Positions 35,201-44,320 of a stretch of 64,000 nucleotides of DNA are shown one piece after another. The DNA is from Bradyrhizobium sp. C9 (GTDB lineage: Bacteria; Pseudomonadota; Alphaproteobacteria; Rhizobiales; Xanthobacteraceae): positions 1 through 64,000 of the forward strand of contig NZ_NWTG01000016.1 of assembly GCF_002532045.1 (NCBI RefSeq), in the 5' to 3' direction. Under the pieces are notes generated by a model that saw only the letters and a program-made list of their open reading frames with translations, made no database searches and was not told the origin of the DNA. The position numbers and the translations under genes were made by a program. Each line of letters begins with the position of its first letter. Position 1 is the first letter of the stretch.

Positions 35201-36228
35201 GACGCATCGGCCTTGGGCACGGTGACGGCGGCCTCGCGGCCGGCGAACTGGCGGATGACCAGATTCGGCACGACCAGCACCCAGCTGTGGATGCGCGCGC
35301 GGCCGACCATGACGATCACGACCAGCACGAGGCCGATCCAGAACAGCCAGTATTGCGGGGTGATGCTCTGAAACAGCTCCTGCAGCATCTTGAACACCAC
35401 AGCGCCGATCAGGCCGCCATAGAGATAGCCGGTGCCGCCGATCACGAGCACCAACATCAAGTCGGCGGAGCGCTCGAAGGAAAACACGTCGAGCGAGGCG
35501 AGTGCCGTGGTCTGGGTGAACAGCGCGCCGGCGATCCCGGCATAGAAGGCGGCAAGCGTATAGACCGCGATCAGGCGGCGGTTGACCGGTATGCCGATCG
35601 CGGCCGCGCGCAGCGGGTTGTTCCTGATCGCGCGCAGCGACAGGCCGAACGGCGAATGCACCACGCGACGGGCAAACAGGAACAGGATGAACAGCACGAT
35701 CAACGAGTAGAACAATCCGGTTTTGCCGAACATGTCGAAGGCAAACAGCCCGAGGATCGGCTGCATCTCGATGCCCTGCAGGCCGTCGGTGCCGCCGGTG
35801 ATGTCAGAGAAGCGTTCGGCGAGCGCTTCCAGCAGCAGCGCGATGCCGAGCGTCACCATCAGCCGGGTCAGATCGACGCCGCGGATGACGAGGAAGCTGG
35901 TCAGGAAGCCGAGCACGGCCGCAACGAGGCCGGCAGCAACCAGCGCGATGACAGGCTCGTTGATGATGCCGTGCAGCGCCAGCAAGCCGGCTGAATACGC
36001 ACCGACGCCGAAGAACGCCGCATGGCCGAGCGAGACGATGCCGGCATAGCCGAGGATCAGGTCGAGCGAGAGTGCAAACAGGCCGAGCCGCACGATGTCG
36101 GTCATGATCAGATAGCGCGACGGGAACAGGAACGCGCAGGCGAGCGCCAGGACCCAGAAGGCGACCTCGCTGATGCGCCAGCGGGCGCTGGCCATCGCGT
36201 GAGTGGAGACGTCGGACAGCGCGGTCAT
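35197..36228 (-). CDS. livM: Branched-chain amino acid-type ABC transporter permease LivM
   Basis: 343 residues with 8-9 membrane helices. LivM hallmarks are LDLILGYAGIVSLGHAAFFGVGAY near helix 3 and SLRAIRNNPLRAAAIGIPVNR in the cytoplasmic loop that contacts the ATPase. The extended N-terminus and C-terminal tail VPNLVIRQFAGREAAVTVP are within family range. It starts 7 nt after the livH stop and overlaps livG by 4 nt. Confidence 0.92.
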   Translation of the reverse strand: MTALSDVSTHAMASARWRISEVAFWVLALACAFLFPSRYLIMTDIVRLGLFALSLDLILGYAGIVSLGHAAFFGVGAYSAGLLALHGIINEPVIALVAAGLVAAVLGFLTSFLVIRGVDLTRLMVTLGIALLLEALAERFSDITGGTDGLQGIEMQPILGLFAFDMFGKTGLFYSLIVLFILFLFARRVVHSPFGLSLRAIRNNPLRAAAIGIPVNRRLIAVYTLAAFYAGIAGALFTQTTALASLDVFSFERSADLMLVLVIGGTGYLYGGLIGAVVFKMLQELFQSITPQYWLFWIGLVLVVIVMVGRARIHSWVLVVPNLVIRQFAGREAAVTVPKADAS

Positions 36229-36235
36229 ACCCGCC

Positions 36236-37105
36236 TCACCGCGCCGCGGTGCGGCCGAACAGGCCGTTGGGGCGCCAGAGCAGGATCACGATCATCACGG
36301 TGTAGATCACGAAGGGGCCGACCTTGGGCACATAATATTTGCCGGCGACGTCGGCGATGCCGAGCAGCAGCGATGCCAGGAACGGCCCGGTGATCGAGGA
36401 AGAGCCGCCGACCGTCACCACGATCAGGAAGTAGATCATGAATTTGAGCGGGAAATACGGATCGAGCCCGAGGATCTCCGCGCTCAGCGCGCCACCGAGC
36501 CCGGCGAGGCCGCAGCCGAAGGCGAAGGTGAAGGCGAACACCTGCGGCACGTTGATGCCGAGCCCGATCGCGGCGCGTGGATCGTCGACCGCGGCGCGCA
36601 GGCGGCTGCCGAACCGCGTCTTGGCGAGGATCAGCTGCAGCGCCAGCGTCAGCAGGCCGCAGATCACGACGATCATCAGCCGGTAACGGCCGATGCCGAC
36701 GCCGAACAGATCGATCTGGCCCTCCAGCGCCGCCGGCAATTTGATGAAGACCCGCGACGATCCCATGATGTAGTCGACCGCCGCAACCGACATGAACACC
36801 AAGCCGATCGAGAACAGCACCTGATCAAGATGGCTGCGGCTATAGAGATGGCGGTACAGCGTGCGCTCCAGCACGACGCCGATCACGGCACTCCCGACAA
36901 AGGCGAGCGGCAGCGCCGCGAAAAATGGCCAGCCGGAATTGTTCACCAGCACGGCGCAGATATAGCCGCCGGCCATCGCGAAGGCGCCGTGCGCGAGGTT
37001 GACGAAGTTCATCAGCCCGAGCGTCACCGCCAGCCCGCAGGCCAGCACGAACAGCAGCATGCCATAGGCGACGCCGTCGAACAGATTGGTGAGGATAGAG
37101 GCCAT
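36236..37105 (-). CDS. livH: Branched-chain amino acid-type ABC transporter permease LivH
   Basis: 289 residues with about 8 membrane helices. It opens with LTNLFDGVAYGMLLFVLACGL and carries GLMNFVNLAHGAFAMAGGYIC, the LivH hallmark, plus RAAVDDPRAAIGLGINV in the coupling loop. It lies 103 nt after the substrate-binding protein gene, with a REP-type hairpin (37154-37184) in between, and directly precedes livM. Inner membrane. Confidence 0.92.
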   Translation of the reverse strand: MASILTNLFDGVAYGMLLFVLACGLAVTLGLMNFVNLAHGAFAMAGGYICAVLVNNSGWPFFAALPLAFVGSAVIGVVLERTLYRHLYSRSHLDQVLFSIGLVFMSVAAVDYIMGSSRVFIKLPAALEGQIDLFGVGIGRYRLMIVVICGLLTLALQLILAKTRFGSRLRAAVDDPRAAIGLGINVPQVFAFTFAFGCGLAGLGGALSAEILGLDPYFPLKFMIYFLIVVTVGGSSSITGPFLASLLLGIADVAGKYYVPKVGPFVIYTVMIVILLWRPNGLFGRTAAR

Positions 37106-37153
37106 GAACTCAGCTTAAGCGAGAGGGCGCAAACGACACCACGTCAACAGGAT

Positions 37154-37184
37154 CGTCACGGCCGGGCTCGTCCCGGCCATGACG
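37154..37184. repeat. Palindromic repeat within the Liv operon
   Basis: CGTCACGGCCGGG (37154-37166) and CCCGGCCATGACG (37172-37184) pair over 13 positions with one mismatch around a 5-nt loop. Sitting after the binding-protein gene, it is well placed to stabilise that part of the transcript, as intercistronic hairpins do in other binding-protein operons. Confidence 0.72.
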
Positions 37185-37208
37185 TGCAGCGAGCGGAGCT
37201 TTCGCGCG

Positions 37209-38390
37209 TCACTTCTTGGTCTTGCCGGAATCCTTGACGGCCTCGAAGGTCGCGAACTCGACGTTGTAGAGCTCGCCGTCGACCTTCTCGACCTTGCGGA
37301 TGTAGATATTCTGCACGATGTCGCGGGTTTCCGGATCGATCGAGATCGGGCCGCGCGGGCTCTCCCACTTCATGCCCTTCATCGCCTCGATCAGTCTGTC
37401 GCCGTCGGTCGCACCATTGGTCTTCTTCAGCGCCTCGTAGATCAGGTGGATGCCGTCATAGCCGCTGACCGCCATGAAGCCCGGACGGTTGCCGAACGCC
37501 TTCTTGTAGGCCGCGACGAAATCCTTGTTCATTTGAGAGGGGTGCGCGGCCGAATAGAGATGCGCGGTCACCGCGCCGAGCGCGGCATCGCCCATGTTGT
37601 TGAGCAGGTCGTCGTCCATCACGTCGCCGGGGCCGATCACCTTGATGCCGCTCTTGTCGAGCCCGCGCTCGGCATATTGCTTCATGAAGTTGCCGCCCTG
37701 CCCGGCCGGCACGAAGACGAACATCGCGTCGGGCTTGGCATCCTTCATGCGCTGCAGGAACGGTGCGAAGTCGGGATTGGCGAGCGGGACCTTGACCTCT
37801 TCGACGATCTCGCCGCCGCCGGCGGTGAAGTGCTGCTTGAAGAAGGTCAGCGCGTCATTGCCCGGCGCGTAGTCCGAGGTCAGCGTTGCGACCTTCTTGA
37901 TGCCGTTCTTGACCGCCCAATCGCCGACGATGGTGGAGGACTGCGCCAGCGTGAAGCTGGTGCGCACGATATAGGGCGAGCGCTCGGTGATGATCGAGGT
38001 GCCGGCCGCCATCACGACTTCCGGGATCTTGGCCTGCGTCGCCAGCGGCGCCGCGGCCAGCGCCGCGGGCGTCACGCCGAATCCGGCGATGAAGTTGACC
38101 TTGTCGTTGACGATCAGTTCCTGTGCGAGCCGCTTGGTGTTGTCGGGCACCGCGGCGTCATCCTTCAGGATAATCTCGATCTTCTTGCCGGCGACGGTGT
38201 CGCCCTTCTGCTGCATGTAGAGCTTGATGGCGTTATCGATCTGCTTGCCGGTCGAGGCCTGCCCGCCGGTCATCGGCAGGATCAGGCCGATCTTGACGGC
38301 GTCGTCCGCCCACGCCGTCATGCTGGCGCACAACCCCGGAAGCACGGCCGAAGCGGCGCCCCACAGCAACATCTTGCGACGATTGAACAT
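37209..38390 (-). CDS. Branched-chain amino acid-type ABC substrate-binding protein
   Basis: 393 residues from the ATG at 38390, with GGGGGAGGG upstream; the frame runs 21 nt further without a better start. The signal peptide has RRKMLLWGAASAVLPGLCASMTAWA, resembling a Tat signal at RRKMLL. The Peripla_BP_6 domain begins DDAVKIGLILPMTGGQASTGKQ. First gene of the operon SBP-livH-livM-livG-livF-metE-like. The ligand is unknown; the associated methyltransferase hints at a methylated compound. Confidence 0.9.
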   Translation of the reverse strand: MFNRRKMLLWGAASAVLPGLCASMTAWADDAVKIGLILPMTGGQASTGKQIDNAIKLYMQQKGDTVAGKKIEIILKDDAAVPDNTKRLAQELIVNDKVNFIAGFGVTPAALAAAPLATQAKIPEVVMAAGTSIITERSPYIVRTSFTLAQSSTIVGDWAVKNGIKKVATLTSDYAPGNDALTFFKQHFTAGGGEIVEEVKVPLANPDFAPFLQRMKDAKPDAMFVFVPAGQGGNFMKQYAERGLDKSGIKVIGPGDVMDDDLLNNMGDAALGAVTAHLYSAAHPSQMNKDFVAAYKKAFGNRPGFMAVSGYDGIHLIYEALKKTNGATDGDRLIEAMKGMKWESPRGPISIDPETRDIVQNIYIRKVEKVDGELYNVEFATFEAVKDSGKTKK

Positions 38391-38650
38391 CGACGTCCCT
38401 CCCCCTTCCATTGTTCTGCGTCGAGCCGAGTGCCCGGCCCTTGCCTTATCTTAACTCAACCAAGTCACAGCCGAGCCGTAACGCGACAAGGCGTTTCCCC
38501 GCGCCTTCTGTCAATCGGACGATGGACGTGTGTCGCGCACTGCGATTGGCCCAGCCGCAGAAACAAGTATCAGGATACCAGAATTATTTCCCGAAACTCA
38601 ACGCCCCACATGAACCGCTCTCGGGTGCTCAGCCGTCGCAGGCTCAATTC

Positions 38651-38670
38651 ATTTGTACGATCGTACAAAT
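38651..38670. promoter_or_regulatory. Perfect 20-bp palindrome, TetR-type operator candidate
   Basis: ATTTGTACGATCGTACAAAT is fully self-complementary over 20 bp. TetR-family operators often take the form TTGTAC...GTACAA. It lies in the 361-nt region between the substrate-binding protein gene (start 261 nt away on the minus strand) and the lipoprotein gene (start 82 nt away on the plus strand), so the lipoprotein gene is the closer target. The rest of that region holds no gene that I can support. No TetR gene is in the window. Confidence 0.6.
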
Positions 38671-38751
38671 CAAGCGCCAATGTCAATAAACAAGCACAAT
38701 TGCAGCCGAACGGTCGCGCCCAAGATCATCATCCATAAAGACCAGGGCTGT

Positions 38752-39036
38752 ATGCTGCCGCCAATGCCGATATTCACACGCCACATCCCTGTCCTGACTG
38801 CCCTCGCGCTCGCGGCCTGCGCGCTCGGGGGATGCAGCTCCCAAAAACTCTCGGCCGGACTGGCCGACACCATTCCAGCCTGGGCCGGCGGTCTGCCTGC
38901 AGACGCACCGCCGCGGGCGGGCACCCCCGAATACGACAAGTTCATGCAGGAGCGGGAACGCAAGCGCCTGATGCCCGCGGCGGAGCGTGGCGACGGCGCC
39001 AAGCCGGCAGCGCCGGCGCAGAGCGCCACCCAATGA
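38752..39036 (+). CDS. Small putative lipoprotein
   Basis: 94 residues. The signal peptide ends in a lipobox LGGC at residues about 24-27 (ALALAACALGGCSSQ), predicting lipid attachment and a membrane anchor. The mature part is short, Ala/Pro-rich and charged (YDKFMQERERKRLMPAAERG), with no known domain. The ATG at 38752 has AGGG close upstream; an ATG at 38764 would give the same mature protein. A 20-bp palindrome lies about 82 nt upstream. Such small lipoproteins are widespread and often unannotated. Confidence 0.65.
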   Translation: MLPPMPIFTRHIPVLTALALAACALGGCSSQKLSAGLADTIPAWAGGLPADAPPRAGTPEYDKFMQERERKRLMPAAERGDGAKPAAPAQSATQ

Positions 39037-39139
39037 CCGCTTAGCCCGGCGAATCCTCGCTGAGGATTTCGCCGCAGCAGCCGAACTCCACCATATGAAC
39101 GGTGACGTAGTCAGCACGACAACCGGATGAGCCTTCGGA

Positions 39140-40003
39140 TCAGTCCACGAACACCACGGTCTTGCGCCCGTTGAGGATGACGCGATCGGCGAGATGGTAG
39201 CGGATCGCCCGCGCGAGCACGCGGCGCTCGATGTCGCGGCCCTTGCGCACGAGATCTTCCGGCGTGTCTCGATGGCTGATGCGCTCGACGTCCTGGTCGA
39301 TGATCGGGCCCTCGTCGAGATCGCTGGTGACGTAATGCGCGGTGGCGCCGATCAACTTGACACCACGCTCATGCGCCTGGTGGTAGGGCTTGGCGCCCTT
39401 GAAGCCCGGCAGGAAGGAATGATGGATGTTGATGCAGCGGCCCGACAGCCGCGCTGACATCTCGTCGGACAGGATTTGCATATAGCGGGCCAGCACCACG
39501 AGGTCGGTGTTGGTGTCCTGGACGAGCTTCCAGACCGCGTCTTCCTGCTGCCGCTTGGTCTCTTTGGTCACCGGCAGATGATGGAACGGGATATCGCCGA
39601 AATCGAGCGAGCCGTAGCTCTCGCGTGGATGGTTGGAGACGATCGCGGTCGGGATCATCTCGAGCTCGCCGGTGCGCCAACGATAGAGGATGTCGACCAG
39701 GCAGTGATCGGACTTCGACACCAGCAGCATCACCCGGCGGCGGCTGGCGCGATCGCGCATCTGCCACTCCATGCCGAAGCGTTCGGCAATCGCGGTAAAG
39801 CCGGTCTGCAGCGCAGCCAGCTCCACCGCAAGATCGGCCGCGGTGAAAACCACGCGCATGAAGAACTTGCCGGTTTCGATGTCGTCGAACTGCTGGGCGT
39901 CCAGGATGTTCTGCCCGTTATGCGCCAGAAACGTCGAGACCGCGGAGACGATCCCCGGTCGATCCGGACAGGACAGGGTCAGAACGAATTGATGGTCGGG
40001 CAT
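39140..40003 (-). CDS. purU: Formyltetrahydrofolate deformylase
   Basis: 287 residues, full length. The N-terminal ACT domain (about 5-85, VLTLSCPDRPGIVSAVSTFLAHNGQN) gives allosteric control, and the C-terminal formyltransferase-like domain holds INIHHSFLPGFKGAKPYHQA and the catalytic Asp region TSDLDEGPIIDQDVERI. It releases formate from 10-formyl-THF, balancing one-carbon folates with purine synthesis. It is convergent with the lipoprotein gene and divergent from the hemD-like gene. Confidence 0.95.
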   Translation of the reverse strand: MPDHQFVLTLSCPDRPGIVSAVSTFLAHNGQNILDAQQFDDIETGKFFMRVVFTAADLAVELAALQTGFTAIAERFGMEWQMRDRASRRRVMLLVSKSDHCLVDILYRWRTGELEMIPTAIVSNHPRESYGSLDFGDIPFHHLPVTKETKRQQEDAVWKLVQDTNTDLVVLARYMQILSDEMSARLSGRCINIHHSFLPGFKGAKPYHQAHERGVKLIGATAHYVTSDLDEGPIIDQDVERISHRDTPEDLVRKGRDIERRVLARAIRYHLADRVILNGRKTVVFVD

Positions 40004-40138
40004 GCCAATTGACCAAAGCTTGAGCAGATATGTGGAACGATCATTTTCGGCCCTCGTCTACACCGCAGGCGGCCTTGCGCCAATCCCGGCACGGGGGTCA
40101 AATCGGCCAAATGACGACAATGTTTGTTAGGGACCATC

Positions 40139-40981
40139 ATGGCTGACCGGCTGAACGGCTACCGCATCCTGATCCTCGAGACGCGCGAGGGGGCGCAGTT
40201 TTCCCGCCTGCTCGCCGAGCAGGGGGCGGACGTGCTGCAATGTCCGATGTTCTCCATCCACGACGCGCCTGATCCGGCGCCGATCGAGGCCTGGATTCGC
40301 CGCGCCATCGAGCGGCCGCTCGACGACCTCGTGCTGATGACCGGCGAAGGCCTGCGCCGGCTGATGAAGGTGGTGCGCCGGATCGGGGTCGAGGCGGAGT
40401 TTGTCGGCAGCCTCGGCAAGGCGCGCAAATTCGCCCGCGGTCCCAAGCCCGGCCGCGCGCTGCGCGAGATCGGCCTTGAGCCGCAAATGACAACGGAGAA
40501 GCCGACCTCGGAAGGCGTTGCCGAGATGCTGTCGAAGCTCGACTTGAGCGGCCATCGGCTCGGGTTGCAGCTCTATCCGGACAAGGACCACGCCGCGCTG
40601 ATCGGCGTGATCAAGGCGCAGGGCGCCGAGGTCGATACGGTGCTGCCCTATGTCTACGACGCGCAAGCCGCCGACGCCAACATCGTCACTGCGATCGAGG
40701 AGATGGCGCAAGGCCGCATCGATGCGATCGCCTTGACCAATCTCGGCCAGGTCCGCCGCCTCATCGAGGTGGCCCGGGCGCGCGGCTGCGAGGACAGGTT
40801 GCGCCAGGGGTTCGAGCGTACGCCGATCGCGTCCGTCGGACCGGCGGTATCGGACGAGCTCAAGTCCCATGGCCTGCGCACCGATATCTATCCGGCGGAA
40901 GACGCCTTCTTCATGCGGCCGTTGATATCGGCGATGGCGGCGGCGCTTACGAAAAATCCGCCGCGCGCGGCGGCACAGTAG
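40139..40981 (+). CDS. Uroporphyrinogen-III synthase family protein
   Basis: 280 residues from the ATG at 40139, preceded by AGGGA; the frame extends 15 nt upstream to a TTG. The HemD two-lobed fold is suggested by RILILETREGAQFSRLLAEQGADVLQ at the start and DAIALTNLGQVRRLIEVA and TPIASVGPAVSDELKSHGL later. It may make uroporphyrinogen III or be a HemD-like paralogue, since alphaproteobacteria often have a second copy tied to other pathways. No other tetrapyrrole gene is near. It is followed by a long palindromic repeat. Confidence 0.78.
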   Translation: MADRLNGYRILILETREGAQFSRLLAEQGADVLQCPMFSIHDAPDPAPIEAWIRRAIERPLDDLVLMTGEGLRRLMKVVRRIGVEAEFVGSLGKARKFARGPKPGRALREIGLEPQMTTEKPTSEGVAEMLSKLDLSGHRLGLQLYPDKDHAALIGVIKAQGAEVDTVLPYVYDAQAADANIVTAIEEMAQGRIDAIALTNLGQVRRLIEVARARGCEDRLRQGFERTPIASVGPAVSDELKSHGLRTDIYPAEDAFFMRPLISAMAAALTKNPPRAAAQ

Positions 40982-40992
40982 TTGCTAGAAAC

Positions 40993-41143
40993 CGTCATTG
41001 CGAGGAGCTCGCGACAAAATTGCAAAGCAATTCTGCGCTGAAGCGGCGAAGCAATCCATTTCGTCACAAGCGGTATGATGGATTGCTTCGCGGAGCCTGT
41101 CATCGGGCGGCGCTTCGCGCCGACCCGTTGGCTCGCAATGACG
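40993..41143. repeat. Long palindromic intergenic repeat (CGTCATTGCGAG family)
   Basis: It begins CGTCATTGCGAGGAGC and ends GGCTCGCAATGACG as inverted complements. The interior contains GCGAAGCAATCCAT facing ATGGATTGCTTCGC. The same family is represented by a shorter copy at 32511-32588. It fills almost the whole gap between the convergent hemD-like and fcl genes. Confidence 0.82.
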
Positions 41144-41162
41144 GCGTGGAAGCAGTGGAACG

Positions 41163-42119
41163 CTACTCCGCCGCCTGCTTCGTCTCGTTCAGATAGGCCT
41201 GATACGCGAGCTTGATGCCATCCTCGAGTGAGGTGGTGGCGCGCCAGCCGAGCTTGGCGAGCCGGCCGACGTCGAGCAGCTTGCGTGGGGTGCCGTCGGG
41301 ACGAGCGGTGTCGAAGCTGGTCCCGCCGCGATAGCCGACGGCGGCGGCGACGACGCGGGCGAATTCGGCGATGGTGATGTCCTCGCCGGTGCCGATATTG
41401 ACCAGCTCCGGTGAGGAATAGGTCTTCATCAGATGGATGCAGGCGTCGGCGAGATCGTCGACATAGAGGAATTCGCGGCGCGGCGTGCCGGTGCCCCACA
41501 CCGCGACATTGCCGGCGCCGGAAACCTTGGCCTCGTGGAAGCGGCGGATCAGCGCGGCCACGACGTGGCTGTATTCGGGATGATAATTGTCGCCGGGACC
41601 ATAGAGGTTGGTCGGCATCACGCTGATGAAATCGGCGCCATATTGGCTGCGATAGGCCTCGGCCATCTTGATGCCGGCGATCTTGGCAATGGCATAAGGC
41701 TCGTTGGTCGGCTCCAGCGGCCCGGTCAGCATCGAATCCTCGCGCAGCGGCTGCGGCGCCAAGCGCGGATAGATGCAGGACGAGCCGAAGAACATCAGCT
41801 TCTCGCAGCCATTGGCGTGGGCCGCCTGGATCACATTGGTTGCGATCGCCAGGTTGTCGTAGAGGAACTCGGCGCGCAGCGTGTTGTTGGCGACGATGCC
41901 GCCGACCTTGGCGGCGGCGAGGAAGACGGCCTGCGGCCGCTTCGCGGCAAACCAGGAATTGACCGCAACCTGGTCACGTAGGTCGACCTCGCTGCGCGAC
42001 ACCGTCAAGAGATCGGCCTGCTCGCGCGCCAGCCGGCGCATCAGCGCCGAGCCGACCATGCCGCGATGGCCGGCGACGAAAACCGTCTTGCCCTTCAGTT
42101 CAAACGCCGCGCTTGCCAT
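41163..42119 (-). CDS. fcl: GDP-L-fucose synthase
   Basis: 318 residues from the ATG at 42119 (42128 is an alternative). It converts GDP-4-keto-6-deoxy-mannose to GDP-L-fucose by epimerisation and reduction with NADPH. The Rossmann motif is FVAGHRGMVGSALMRRL at about residues 13-29, the active site has FFGSSCIYP with catalytic Ser and Cys, and YAIAKIAGIKM supplies Tyr/Lys. The start lies inside the end of gmd (20-nt overlap), so the two are translated together. L-fucose is used in LPS, exopolysaccharide and some Nod factors. Confidence 0.93.
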   Translation of the reverse strand: MASAAFELKGKTVFVAGHRGMVGSALMRRLAREQADLLTVSRSEVDLRDQVAVNSWFAAKRPQAVFLAAAKVGGIVANNTLRAEFLYDNLAIATNVIQAAHANGCEKLMFFGSSCIYPRLAPQPLREDSMLTGPLEPTNEPYAIAKIAGIKMAEAYRSQYGADFISVMPTNLYGPGDNYHPEYSHVVAALIRRFHEAKVSGAGNVAVWGTGTPRREFLYVDDLADACIHLMKTYSSPELVNIGTGEDITIAEFARVVAAAVGYRGGTSFDTARPDGTPRKLLDVGRLAKLGWRATTSLEDGIKLAYQAYLNETKQAAE

Positions 42120-43185
42120 TGGCCGCATCCTGCCTGGCCTCGATGAGATCGCTGGCGACCATTTCCTTCACCAGTTGCGCGAACGGGGTTTTCGGCGCCC
42201 AGCCGAGCTTGGCGCGCGCCTTGCTGGCGTCACCGATCAGGAGATCTACCTCGGTCGGACGGAAGTAGTTCGAATCGATCTGCACCAAGGTCTTGCCGGA
42301 CGTCCTGTCGACCCCCACCTCCTCGACGCCCTTGCCGCGCCATTCGATGCTGCGGCCAATCTCCGCGAACGCCAGCTCGACGAACTCACGGACCGACCGT
42401 GTCTCGCCGGTTGCGAGCACGAAGTCGCCGGGCTCGTCGACCTGCAGGATACGGTGCATGCCCTCGACATAATCGCGGGCATGGCCCCAGTCGCGCTTGG
42501 CATCGAGATTGCCGAGATAGAGCTTGCTCTCCAGTCCGAGCTCGATGCGGGCGACCCCGCGCGTGATCTTCCGCGTCACGAAGGTCTCGCCGCGGATCGG
42601 GCTCTCATGGTTGAACAGGATGCCGTTGCTGGCGAACATGCCATAGGCCTCACGGTAGTTCACCGTGATCCAGTAACCGTAGAGCTTGGCGACGCCGTAG
42701 GGCGAGCGCGGATAGAACGGCGTGGTTTCCTTCTGCGGCACTTCCTGCACGAGGCCGTAAAGCTCCGAGGTGGAGGCCTGGTAGAACCGCGTCTCCTTCT
42801 CCATCCCGAGGATGCGGATCGCCTCCAGCAGGCGCAGCACGCCGATCGCGTCGGCATTGGCGGTGTATTCCGGGCTCTCGAAACTGACCTGGACGTGGCT
42901 CTGAGCCGCGAGGTTGTAGATCTCGGTCGGCCGGATCTGCTGCACCAGACGGATCAAATTGGTCGAATCCGTCATGTCGCCGTAGTGCATCAGGAACGGC
43001 ACGTTGCCGACATGCGGGTCCTGATAGAGATGATCGACGCGCGCGGTGTTGAGCGACGACGAGCGACGCTTGACCCCATGCACCGTATAGCCGAGGTTCA
43101 GCAGATATTCGGCGAGATACGCGCCGTCCTGTCCAGTAATGCCAGTGATCAGCGCAACGCGCCGCTTTGAGTCCTGAGCCGCCAT
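42100..43185 (-). CDS. gmd: GDP-mannose 4,6-dehydratase
   Basis: 361 residues. NADP motif ITGITGQDGAYLAEYLL at about 14-30, GVKRRSSSLNT recognising the cofactor phosphate, catalytic Thr/Glu in STSELYGLVQE, and YGVAKLYGYW supplying Tyr/Lys. First of the two-gene gmd-fcl operon giving GDP-L-fucose. The 142 nt upstream contain an AT-richer patch around 43255-43275 that may be the promoter, but no clear hexamers were seen. Confidence 0.95.
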   Translation of the reverse strand: MAAQDSKRRVALITGITGQDGAYLAEYLLNLGYTVHGVKRRSSSLNTARVDHLYQDPHVGNVPFLMHYGDMTDSTNLIRLVQQIRPTEIYNLAAQSHVQVSFESPEYTANADAIGVLRLLEAIRILGMEKETRFYQASTSELYGLVQEVPQKETTPFYPRSPYGVAKLYGYWITVNYREAYGMFASNGILFNHESPIRGETFVTRKITRGVARIELGLESKLYLGNLDAKRDWGHARDYVEGMHRILQVDEPGDFVLATGETRSVREFVELAFAEIGRSIEWRGKGVEEVGVDRTSGKTLVQIDSNYFRPTEVDLLIGDASKARAKLGWAPKTPFAQLVKEMVASDLIEARQDAANGKRGV

Positions 43186-43327
43186 ATCATCTCCAGAGAG
43201 CGCGAAAACCGCGCGTTCCCGACGAGGCCGGTCTGTAGCAGACGGCTTCCTCTAAGTCTAATACGATAATCGGTTTGAAATCAGCCCCTTAGAGTCGCTG
43301 AAAAACCGCCAATCGGCGCGGAACCGG

Positions 43328-44002
43328 TCATTCCCCGTAGTGGCGCAACCGGTCGAGCTCGATGATCGTGACCCCGCCATATTCGAGCCGCAGCAGCCCT
43401 TCGCGCTCGAGCCGCTTCAGGCACTGGTTGGCGTTCTGCCGGGAGATTCCCGACAGCGCCCCGATCTCCTCCTGGGTGACCTCCAGGTGCAGGGTGAGCT
43501 CCGGGTAGAGAATCGGATTGAACAGCGAGGCGATCGAGCGCGCCAGCCGCGCGGTGGCGTCCAGCGTGCGGCCATACTCGAGCAGCGCGATGAACTGGCC
43601 GAGCCGCTCGTTGAGCTGCCCCACCAGGAAGCGGTTGAAGCCGACGCTGTTCTCGAACAGCCAGACGAAGGTCCGGCGATCCATCATCGCAAGGCGCGTG
43701 TCGCGCAGCGCGACCACGTCGTAGCGCCGCAGCTCGTTCTTGAGCACGCTGCCCTCACCGAACCAGGCGCCCGCCGTCAGGCCTGCGAAGCTCGCGGCCT
43801 TGCCGCCGCGCGAGACGATGCCCATCCGCGCCAGCCCGGTGACGATGCCGGTCCAATACTGGAAATTGTCGCCGCGCATGAAGATGAATTCGTTGGCGCG
43901 GTAGGACTTCTCGGAAATGCCGGCGCGCGCGATCTCGATTTCTTGCTCGCTCAATTCGCGCGACCAGGCCGCGATGCGCTTCAGGTAATCAGCAGCGATC
44001 AT
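43328..44002 (-). CDS. Crp/Fnr family transcriptional regulator
   Basis: 224 residues from the ATG at 44002; the frame runs to 44119 but the cyclic-nucleotide-type fold starts just inside this M. The N-terminal jelly-roll domain includes ANEFIFMRGDNFQYWTGIVTG and GAWFGEGSVL; the C-terminal HTH includes TQEEIGALSGISRQNANQCLKRL. The only cysteine is in the HTH, so it lacks the four-cysteine Fe-S set of FNR. Effector unknown. An inverted repeat about 100-120 nt upstream could be its own site. The gene lies between gmd-fcl and a Liv operon. Confidence 0.9.
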   Translation of the reverse strand: MIAADYLKRIAAWSRELSEQEIEIARAGISEKSYRANEFIFMRGDNFQYWTGIVTGLARMGIVSRGGKAASFAGLTAGAWFGEGSVLKNELRRYDVVALRDTRLAMMDRRTFVWLFENSVGFNRFLVGQLNERLGQFIALLEYGRTLDATARLARSIASLFNPILYPELTLHLEVTQEEIGALSGISRQNANQCLKRLEREGLLRLEYGGVTIIELDRLRHYGE

Positions 44003-44099
44003 TCTAGCGACGGCATCCCACCCAACATATTGCACCGCAGCAACGCCGTGCGCGAAGCCATGGACCCGCGGCCTGGAATGCCAGCGAAAATTCCTGACC

Positions 44100-44121
44100 A
44101 ATTGTCGGGCACATGACAATT
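44100..44121. promoter_or_regulatory. Inverted repeat AATTGTC-N8-GACAATT
   Basis: Perfect 7-bp arms with an 8-bp spacer, total 22 bp, which is the span bound by Crp/Fnr dimers. It lies 98-119 nt upstream of the Crp/Fnr start at 44002 and 282 nt upstream of livG. Autoregulation, or control of the transporter, is possible. The rest of the 400-nt region 44003-44402 shows no gene, apart from the tandem repeat at 44321. Confidence 0.45.
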
Positions 44122-44320
44122 CAACCTATCGCTTTCTCGTATTCAGAGCCACCTCGCGTAACGCCGCGCGTAGCGCTTCGATGGATCGCTGCAGGCGGAG
44201 GATGCGAGAGACGGGCTTGCAGGCGGGGTGCGGCGTTACCGCGCATGACGCGGGCGAAGGGGCGAGCGATGCTCCGAACGCCGGCTTCATTAGTCGGATG
44301 GTCTCCCTCCGGCGGCCCAT

